From assembly GCA_009602725.1 (NCBI GenBank), contig WELB01000211.1, positions 138,098-156,545 on the forward strand: a stretch of DNA of 18,448 nt, written 5' to 3'. The translations under genes were made by a program, and so were the position numbers. This stretch comes from Spirogloea muscicola (Eukaryota > Streptophyta > Zygnematophyceae > Spirogloeales > Spirogloeaceae). Each line of letters opens with the position of its first letter. Within the stretch, counting starts at the first letter, position 1. The notes below the pieces were generated by a model. The model worked only from the letters and a program-made list of their open reading frames with translations, did no database searches and was not told the origin of the DNA. Of the stretch, positions 8,577 to 18,448 are shown piece by piece.

Positions 8577-9437
8577 TTCCAGAAGAAGAAGATAAATCTG
8601 GTGAAAACCCCTGGCCTGGCTTATCGTCTGGCACGCTGCTCCCTGTCAGACGACTAGGAAGACGGCAGAGCGGCGTCACTGACTGACGAGGTGATGCGAG
8701 CTGACGCATGCGAGGTCCACGTGGCGCCCCGACTGCATGCCGACCGCCACGACGGCCTCCCAAGTGGCGCGGCAGTCCCGTAATAGACTGTTAAAGTGTC
8801 TGTTACTATGCCTCCAGCAATTTTGAATTGATGATGCTGGAGGCAGCATACCAACTTCCGAGTCGGCGTGATGAAGTGGCAGGACCTAATGTTGGTTTTC
8901 CAACGGATTCGTCACCGAAGAATGTTATCAAGAGATTGCCCTTCTCTTACTAATAGAAGTCACTTATAGAAGCCACGTTGGTGAGCTGCCTGTCCAGCTC
9001 GGCCGTCAAGTGACACTGCGACAACTCAGCAGCGCCGCCGCCGCCGCCGCCGCTGCCGACGCCGCCGCAGCCGCCGACGAAGCACCAGCTCCACCCGGGA
9101 GCGCGGCGGCGGCGTCCTTGCAGGCCAGCGGCGGAGTGGCCTCCTCGCCGTGGTCAGGCGCCGGCCAGGTGACAGCTGAGGGCGAGCTGCTGCATCGGAA
9201 ACCATTGCCCGAGCTGCGAGCCAGAGATGCCATACATCTGCGCCTGCGCTCGGTGCCGCTTGCTTACTAGCACGCTGGCGGTGGAACTGGCGATGATGAA
9301 TGCCCTTTGCATCTTGAGCGACATGCAGCAAGCTCGCAGTGTAATAAGCTCTGCCTCACTGACAAGAGCTCTGCATCAGGCCCGACAAAGACTGGAGGCA
9401 CCTGCTCAGGAGCTGGTTGACCCGCCACAGACCGAAA
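8577..9437 (+). promoter_or_regulatory. Upstream region of the reductase gene, GC-rich with GCC repeat
   Basis: No gene is assigned. The left half shows no exon-like signal. From about 9000 the sequence becomes strongly GC-rich, with a GCC-type trinucleotide run at about 9036-9075. Both strands give poly-Ala translations there, with no ATG in the plus-strand poly-Ala frame. The frame that leads into the reductase is closed by TGA at 9360-9362, so the region is best read as promoter and 5' leader. Confidence 0.4.
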
Positions 9438-12169
<2,732 letters not shown>

Positions 12170-12349
12170 TTGTCTTCTGTATCTTTGATCCGGCAATGGG
12201 CCATTGATGTCGTTGAGCATCGCTGCTGACTTGGTCAGGTGTCGTGCCTGAAGTAGATGGTGTTTGCAACTTAGAGAGAGCCTGCAAGCTGGTGCCAAAT
12301 CCTTCCCACCTCGCAAGAAGGTTTTGTATATGTCCTTGAGGGCCAGCCT

Positions 12350-12354
12350 TGTAA
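12350..12354 (+). terminator. Candidate TGTAA polyadenylation signal for the reductase gene
   Basis: TGTAA lies 181 nt after the stop codon, a normal distance for a green-algal 3' UTR. It is the first plus-strand copy after the stop. Confidence 0.5.
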
Positions 12355-13063
12355 GGCAGGACTTTCCTGCCTAATGTCGTTCTAGTTGACAGGATTGTTT
12401 GGGTTGATAGCTTTGCTTTAGTAGCAATCTCTTGACAAAAAGGGAGCATTTCTAAGCCTGATATCAATTTTGCTTGCAATATTTTCCAGCTGTATCACAC
12501 TTTTGACGAGTATCTAGACTGACGTCTTCTGGCAACAATGGATGCGCTTGCAAGCAGTCTGCTGCTGCAGCGGACAAGTTGACAGCAGATATACACCCAA
12601 AATCTAGGAAACTGCGCGTGCCACTGGGTGGTGCAAGGAACGTGGTGGAAAGCCTGCCGCTGTGAAGTCTTGACTGTGAAATCCAATAACTGCTGGCTGA
12701 TCAGGAGCTTATTGTGCTGCATGCTTGTTAGCTTGCTAAGTGACCGTGCATGACGGAGCTACTCACGCCACCTTTGATGGCGTCACATACCTCAGATAGT
12801 CAAGGTTGTGGAGACGGCGGATGATGTATGCTTGTAGTGCTTTCACCAGGCGGGCAGAGGGGGAGGCTAGTCTTACTCCTGGACGTGGTTAAAACCGCAG
12901 CTCGAAGGCGTGTGGTAGTGAGCAGGGAAGAAGAATTTGATTCTACATGGTAATTGCTTCGAAAGGGAGCGATGGCTGGTAATGTCCAGGCTACGAAAAA
13001 ATGACAAGAAAGGAAAAGCGGCCCGCCGGTTGCCAAGCTTTTGTGTGCAGGGGTTTAAGAGAG

Positions 13064-13089
13064 TAGGGTTTTCGAGGGTTAAGGTTTTG
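13064..13089 (+). promoter_or_regulatory. Telo-box-like promoter element
   Basis: TAGGGTTTT at 13064-13072 is the complement of the plant telo-box AAACCCTA extended by one base, and a second AGGGTTAAGG follows at 13076-13085. Both are within 65 nt of the ATG at 13127. In land plants telo-boxes mark promoters of translation and ribosomal-protein genes; whether this holds here is inference. Confidence 0.45.
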
Positions 13090-13126
13090 CGGCACTGGGG
13101 GCACCGGCTGCACTAGTTCGGCCGCC

Positions 13127-13145
13127 ATGGCGTCGCCAGCGGCGG

Positions 13146-13191
<46 letters not shown>

Positions 13192-13987
13192 CACGCTCGT
13201 ACTCCCGGGCGACGCGCCCGTCGCCCGCGCCGTCTCCGCTGCGCCGNGGTGGCAGCAGCGGCTGCGGCAGCGGCGGCGGCCAGCCCCCGGCACAGCCGCT
13301 TCAGGTCTAGGGTTAGGGTTAGGATTCAGGCTTTAGGATGTGGGGGTTTAGGGTTCAGGGTGTAGGAGCTGACACCGCAGGCCCTCCGCTCCATTGCCGG
13401 CAGGCGCGAGCTTGAGCGAGGCGCTGGTGGCGCTCAAGGAGCAGTGCATGGAGGTGCTGGCCGCGCACCTGGCCGCCCACGCCGTCGCCGTCGGCCCCAT
13501 TGGTACTGCTTGCCGTCTGCCGGCTCCCTCTGCCAACTCCGCCTGTCTGCTGCCCCTTATGAAGTGCGGATTAGGGTTCCGGTTTTAGCTCTTAGGACTT
13601 AGGGTATAGGTTTTGGTACTGGCACTATTCTAGAGGCGCTGGTTGTACAGAGTAGATTCCGCTTGGCCTTGTCAAAGCCGCTTCATGAAGTCAGAGCTGC
13701 TGAGGCCATGCACCGCAGCGTGAGCTCACGGCAGTGTTGCAGCTTGTCGTAAGCTGAGTCGGGCTGTGAAGCTCAGCCTGAAATACAAATCCCCGTGCCT
13801 CACCACCGTAGTCTCCTCTGCGGTGGCCTGTTACATGGCCATCAACTTGGCTAGGAACCGATGAACTGGTCAATGACGTATCTCTATTTCTGACGATGCA
13901 GAGGACCCGTGGGAGGCGGAGCTTGAGAGCAGTGGCGATGATGAAGAAGCAGAAGCAGGGCAAGCTCATAATGCAAGAGGGGATTAA
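13127..13987 (+). CDS. Small acidic-tailed protein of unknown function, 3 exons
   Basis: I do not recognise this protein. Exons 13127-13304, 13404-13502 and 13902-13987 join in phase (1, 1) to 120 aa ending in TAA. The start has an excellent context (GCCGCCATGG). The N-terminus is Ala/Thr-rich, built on a GCGACG repeat (about 13146-13190), then LVLPGDAPVARAVSAAP and an Arg-rich patch, which could be an organelle presequence. Exon 2 encodes a probable amphipathic helix (SLSEALVALKEQCMEVLAAH). Exon 3 encodes an acidic tail beginning EDPWEAELESSGDDEEAEA. Three in-phase exons with consistent reading argue for a real gene, but no homologue was identified from memory. An undetermined base (n, 13246) lies in exon 1, so one residue is unknown. 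The donor of intron 1 (GTCTAG) runs straight into telomere-like TTAGGG sequence. Exon 1 is the least certain part. Confidence 0.6.
13305..13403 (+). repeat. Interstitial telomere-like repeats filling an intron
   Basis: The intron opens with CTAGGGTTAGGGTTAGG, followed by degenerate TTTAGGATG, GTTTAGGGTTCAGGG and GTGTAGG. Intron 2 begins in a similar way (13571-13610: TTAGGGTTCCGGTTTTAG and further TTAGG units). These are degenerate TTAGGG/TTTAGGG units, the plant/green-algal telomere type, placed next to splice donors. Confidence 0.6.
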
Positions 13988-14398
13988 AAGTGTGCGCATC
14001 ATTTATTTGGTGGGCCTAAGGCTGCATAACGGCTTCATGGAAGCATTGTCCGACTTATCCAAGTTCTGGCCCCAATCAGTACCCACAATTTAATAGGATG
14101 GGAGGAGGCATACTGTGGTTGCTACCTACAAGGACCTCAGTGACTGCACCAATACTGTGCGCGAGCCCGTGAAAGCCAGACATGCCAGGTGCAGAACGCC
14201 AGCTCTCCACTTGCTGTAATTATCGCATGAGCACAGGGACTGAGCTTCTGCAAAGAGCATCCTATGATCAATATACAATGAATGGGGACTGGCAACAACG
14301 TCAGTCGCTTGGGCTGAGGGCAGCCAAAAGTAAATAGATATCAACAACCTGAGCCCATCTGCTCTGACAGCCAGTGTGTGCCGAGCTTGTGCAGGTTG
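13988..14398. other. Convergent intergenic region between the small gene and LONRF
   Basis: The two genes end toward each other here. A plus-strand TGTAA at 14215-14219, about 230 nt after the small gene's stop, is the candidate polyadenylation signal. No minus-strand TGTAA was seen in this interval; the nearest is at 13831-13835, inside the small gene's second intron. No further gene was found. Confidence 0.45.
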
Positions 14399-17300
14399 TC
14401 ACTGCATGCGGCAGCTGTGCGCCTGCAGAGGAGCTCTCAGGAACACCATCTCCCGCTGAAGTCGCTGTATGTTGACACAGCAGTCCTCGGTAAGTAGGTG
14501 ATACTTGTATCGACTATACTTGTAGTACCAGTACTTTGCAAGCGCAGCAAGAGCCACAGTCTGTACATTGCAGACTGGAACTCTATGTCTGTGGAAAAAT
14601 TGTTGAGTTGTACCTCGAGCGTATCCTGCATACGCAGTAGCAGCAGCCTCTCCTCTGTAGCCATCTGCAAGAGATTGGCCACCTGGAGCAGACACACCTC
14701 AGAAAGTCCATATGAAGATGAAATGTGTACGACAGTGAGGCTGGGGGAAGGACGTCATGAAATGCAACAAACGCATTCAGTTAGTCAGCATTTAGTCAGC
14801 AGGTCATTACACTTCAACAGGTACATTATGCTTTCATGTATACAGTCAATCGAACTCACCCAGAAGCTGAAGGCCTCGGGCTTTGAGGTGGGCGGCATGC
14901 CAGATAGCTGCAGGCCTCGCCTGCCCCCCTCTTGAGCCCGCTGGCCCAGGGCTTGGAGGCGCTCGACGGCCTCCGCTGCCAGCACCTGCAGCTGCTTTCA
15001 CCAAATGTGCAACGCCTGCGTCGTTAACGTCAAAAGTGTGCGCACAGCCTGTCGCTTTTGAGGTCGTTCTTCCAGATTAAGCTCGAGCGTGCAAGCACAC
15101 TGTCATGAGATGAGTCAGGCAAGCAAACCTCAGCAGCAGCAGGAGAGCCCTCCACTGGGGAGGTGTCCTCCAGCCACGTGACATGCCCAACGCGGTATCC
15201 GTCCAACTCGCTGTAATTCACCACTTGACATCTCCTTCGTCCTTCCACCTATGACACGCCAAAGACCCATACCACGTGAGAGATAGCGAGAAGGTGACTG
15301 ACCTGCTGAAACTCAGTTGATCAATAAGGTCACCTGTTTTTTACCTGATAAGAATACAATAAGTTTGACTCTCAAAGTATATCCACTGAAGAGGTGAATA
15401 TTCAGCTGCTTCTAAGCTGAACACATCTGGACTCCACAGAGCAGCCAGCCTGGAGCAACACCAATCATTCCAACTAGTGCATATAATACCAGGGAGAATG
15501 AGCAAGCAGCCAATGACAGCAGCAAGGTCATGAGTACCTCCAGATAGAGTCTGCCATCTGGCAACGGCACGCATCTGCATCATGGAGGACACACAGTCCC
15601 ATTGTCACACCAATCCTGTTAAGAGCTGTCTATCCCATAACTGTGTACATCGGACCCTTCCTTCAATACCAGCAAGTAAGTATGAATTTTCTATGGGCAC
15701 ATTATAGGAAACGGCAAGCAAATTGGTGCTCACTCGCATATCTCAACCTCGCAGGCAACATCCGCTGGCAGCTGCGTAGCAGCATCATACCCCACCTAAA
15801 GTACCCCAGAAAGTCGAGCTCAAGATAAGGCTGTGCACCATACATGGGGGCTTAGTACACAAGATATTCGTATGGAAATGCGTGCCACTGGCTAGACAAG
15901 GGCTTCAGCACACTAAATGCATCACAATAGATGTGTGTCATTGCCGAATGACTGATTTGCAGTATGGGTAACAGATTCACACCATGCCCATGTGCCGGTC
16001 AGACTCCATCACTCGCCTCACCTGCATCGACTCACTCAAACTGCTGCATCAGTCACAGAACCAGCACTACTCGTTTGCACGTGTGCAGTGCGATAGGGGG
16101 TATGGCTACATTGAGGCTCTTGCTGTGAGACCTTACCATCAAGCGATAGCGCGGCTCGAAGATGTTGAGCTTGACCTTCTGGCCCGGCAGGACCACGTCC
16201 ATCACAAACATTGGCAGCTTCTGCAGAGACCAAGACAAGTAATGTGCCAACATGGCTAAGCCAACATGGCTAAGCGGACGAGGATAAGCCTCGCCATGAG
16301 AGACACCAGGCACTGACTGCGAGGCTCGGGTGTGATGAAGGGCCCCACCTGAGGGCCAGCAGAGGTGAGAGCCTCCATCTCGGCTGCCCGCTCGGCGTAC
16401 TCCTCGGGGAAGCTGCGCTCGACAAGGGCCTGCAGCGTCACACTGCACAAGCAGACACGCGAAGTAGATTGTCACGTCATTCCTTACAATGAATCAACCA
16501 GAATGTGGCATCGCGTGCCAAGGCGGCCAACGTCGACAGCGGCTCGGATGGAGTGAGGACCTTATGGGATAGCTCCGGGCGCTCATGAAGAGGGTGGAGC
16601 GGCAAACAGGGCATTTGCTGCCTGCAGCCGATCAAGCGGAGCCCGCGTAAGAGGCCTGACATGGCTGCCGGCCGTGCATGGCCGCGGCAACTGAGGCCGT
16701 CAATCCGGTGCATGGGCTGCTCACTGTGGTCGAGAGCACGGGCAAGGCACGCCCGGCAGAAGGTGTGGCCGCAGGGCGTTGTGGCCGGCTGGTAGAGCAG
16801 CTTGAGGCAGAGCACGCAATCCAGCTCGTCGCCCCTCGAGACCTGGCGCGGCGGCGGCCTCGCCCCGGCGGCAGGCCGCCCAGCAGCCTCGGCCTCGTCC
16901 TCGTCCTGCTGCCGCCTCGCCGCCTTGGCCGCCTCTCTGCCGACCACCTCATCTGAGAAGATGGCTGACTCGAGCGCGTCGTGCATCGCGAGAAGCAGCT
17001 GGCTGCGACACGAGGGAGCCCCGCGCTTAGTTCCAAGGCAATTACAATAAGAGCAGACAGATTGGTAATCAAATGCAAGGCCAGTAATGTCTCACTCGTT
17101 GGGGTGCAGGGCGAGGCCAGCAGCGAGCGCGGCGCGCGCAGCATCGTAGTGCTCCAGCACCATGTGGGCGCCCGCCAGGCGGCCGTGCGCCTTGGGCCAG
17201 GCCGCGCCGCGACCCGCCACGGCCTTCTCCGCGTCCTTCACCGCCAGCTGCATCACCGTCAGTCAGACAACAGCCATCCCAGCATCAGGCCTCGAGTTCG

Positions 17301-18447
17301 TGCAACAGCCGGCCCGACGACGGCGCCGCTGAACAAGGAGCGCCGTGCTTCAGAAGGACTAAGACCTTCAGCAGTACTGCTACGAGTTTATCGATCGAAT
17401 TTCTTGCTGAAATTTGACTCAAGTCACCTTGACTTAATTTGACTTCACTTGACTTGACTGACTTAAGTTGAATTTAGTCCCACTGATATCGAGAAGAACT
17501 GTGCACACCTGGGCGAGCGAGATGGGGTCCAAGCCCGACAGCGCCTGCTGCTCCGATTGCGCGGCCGGGATCTGGCGCAGCCACCGGCTGAGGCTGCGCT
17601 CTCGCAACAGGAGACGCCAGGTTCGAGTCGTAAGAGCAGCGGCATATGACGAGCGCTGCGGCAGCAATGGTAATGGCTGCGATGTATACGAAACCACTGC
17701 ACTACCAAAGCTTGATATCATATATATAATATCATACGTCATATCATACTAACTTAATATCGCACGGATTCAGTATGCAAGGACTGCATACTGAATCCTT
17801 GTTGCATCATTATAGCTTGATAGCATACATATCGTATCGTACATGATATCATACTAACCTAAGATCACACGGATTCGGTATACAATGGATGCATAACCGA
17901 ATCCTTGCAATTGATGCATGTGGAGCTGCAAAAGCGAGACCTGCAGAAGGCGGCGCAGCGGTTGCCGAGGAGCAGCGAGGGGTCCCGCGGGTGCTCCTGC
18001 AGGCCCTGCGTGTATGACTGGATGGCCTGCGAGCGCGCCGCCGCAGGCAGAGCTTGTCAGCAGGGGCAGCGCCGACGAGGGCTAAGGAGGAGCAGCGGCG
18101 GCCATGGATGGCGGCCGCGGGAGGTCTCACGTCGGCGAACTGGCCCTGGCGGTAGGCCTCGTTGCCCGCGCGCAGGCACTGCGCCGCTTCCTCCTCGTCC
18201 GTGACGGCGGCGTCGCCGTCCGGTGCCTCGCCGTCCTGAGCGCCGCCAGCCGCGGCCACAGCCCTGCCGCGTGGTCAGGCCCTGCGGCCGTCGCGGCGGC
18301 GGCGGTGCCGGTAATCGCGGCGGGACTTGCGGTGAGACGGAGCCGGACCGGTGCGGTCCTCGGCGCGGCGTCGTCGACGTCGAGCGAGGCGGCGCCGGAG
18401 CGCGGGAGGCGCAGCAGCGCGGCCGCCACCTCCACGGGCACGCCCAT
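14399..18447 (-). CDS. TPR-RING-LON domain protein (LONRF type), about 16 exons
   Basis: Probable E3 ubiquitin ligase or quality-control factor: TPR repeats for partner binding, a C3HC4 RING to recruit E2, and a Lon-protease substrate-binding domain without protease. Exons, high to low: first exon(s) from ATG 18447; an exon ending 18131 with TPR NEAYRQGQFAD; 18026-17941; 17593-17509; 17247-17096; 17002-16725; 16621-16561; 16442-16349; 16220-16137; 16021-15983; 15795-15734; 15574-15538; 15248-15129; 14985-14860; 14682-14614; 14464-14399 (TGA). All these phases join (452 aa from 18026). The RING is CVLC, 11 residues, C-G-H-x2-C-x2-C, ten residues, CPVC, split by an intron. LON landmarks are LPMFVMDVVLPGQ, LNIFEPRYRLM, VRRVMESDRHMGM, ADVACEVEICE, PLPDGRLYLE, GYRVGHVTWLED and LLQMATEERL. 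The first exon join near 18270-18350 is unresolved, and the start could lie beyond the window. Confidence 0.9.
16246..16273 (+). repeat. 14-bp tandem duplication in a LONRF intron
   Basis: GCCAACATGGCTAA occurs twice, exactly head to tail, inside the intron 16221-16348. Splice sites are untouched. Confidence 0.85.
17414..17466 (+). repeat. TTGACT array in a LONRF intron
   Basis: Five TTGACT hexamers start at 17414, 17429, 17439, 17449 and 17454. The start-to-start spacings are 15, 10, 10 and 5 nt, all multiples of five. The array lies in the intron 17248-17508. TTGAC(C/T) is the core of plant WRKY-factor W-boxes, but simple tandem slippage explains it equally well. Confidence 0.7.
17709..17910 (+). 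repeat. Two tandem ~105-bp units, each with a hairpin, in a LONRF intron
   Basis: Unit 1 starts at about 17709 (AGCTTGATATCATA) and unit 2 at about 17814 (AGCTTGATAGCATA). The shared ATATCATACTAAC blocks at 17741 and 17846 fix the period at 105. Each unit carries CACGGATTC ... GAATCCTTG around a dyad. The first dyad, 17766-17798, is a perfect 14-bp inverted repeat (arms GGATTCAGTATGCA and TGCATACTGAATCC) with a 5-nt loop. The second, 17871-17904, keeps 9 outer pairs (GGATTCGGT/ACCGAATCC), including the compensatory A-to-G / T-to-C change. The AT-rich block is unlike its GC-rich surroundings and lies wholly in the intron 17594-17940, suggesting an inserted, then duplicated, small element. Confidence 0.8.
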
Positions 18448-18448
18448 G

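Larger units (their letters stand above)
12170..13126 (+). other. Intergenic region between reductase and small gene
   Basis: This holds the reductase 3' UTR (TGTAA at 12350-12354) and then about 750 nt in which no exon or RNA gene was recognised. The end of the region (13050-13126) is the promoter and leader of the next gene, with telo-box-like TAGGGTTTT and GAGGGTTAAGG. Confidence 0.45.

Noticed and set aside
9006-9233. Minus-strand frame starting MASLARSSGNG as a transit-peptide exon
   Set aside because: It consists largely of Ala from the GCC repeat, and no in-phase downstream exon exists before the retroelement nest.
12991-13293. Minus-strand frame with a long Val-Ala repeat
   Set aside because: It is the antisense of the GCGACG repeat in exon 1 of the small gene, which has the better start context and in-phase exons.
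16053-16475. Single 140-residue open frame on the minus strand as a complete gene
   Set aside because: It reads through introns. Only 16220-16137 (LPMFVMDVV...) is a real LON exon; the rest is intron translation.

Overview
The window looks like nuclear DNA of a green alga (Viridiplantae, probably Chlorophyta). Three recognisable genes are split into many short exons by spliceosomal introns of about 90-340 nt. The encoded proteins resemble plant and algal families, including a photorespiratory phosphatase. TGTAA, the usual green-algal polyadenylation signal, follows several stop codons, and TTTAGGG/TTAGGG-like telomere-type repeats occur in one small gene. I cannot name the genus. All exon joins below were derived by hand from splice sites, reading phase and family resemblance.

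Layout. (1) 1-285, minus strand: the end of a retroelement-derived reading frame running off the left edge. (2) 712-4253, plus: phosphoglycolate phosphatase, about 13 exons, very well supported from base 1439 onward. (3) 4943-8580: a gene-poor repeat nest holding further 5'-truncated fragments of restriction-like-endonuclease (RLE) type non-LTR retroelement C-termini in both orientations, plus several copies of a roughly 35-nt dispersed motif. (4) 9438-12169, plus: an 8-exon MDR-superfamily NADPH alkenal/enone reductase, 353 aa. (5) 13127-13987, plus: a small 3-exon gene of unknown function (120 aa) with telomere-like sequence in its promoter and first intron. (6) 14399-18447, minus: a TPR-RING-LON protein (LONRF type), 15 or more exons, convergent with the small gene.

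The host genes do not form an operon or obvious pathway. The phosphatase belongs to photorespiration, the reductase to detoxification of reactive carbonyls, and the TPR-RING-LON protein probably to ubiquitin-linked protein quality control. No rRNA, tRNA, CRISPR array or bacterial-type operon was seen.

The most interesting parts outside the genes are five orphan RLE fragments from one retroelement group in 8.5 kb, the dispersed motif associated with them, a tandem hairpin-bearing repeat inside a LONRF intron, and the small unknown gene. I found nothing that can be defended as a wholly new multi-gene system.
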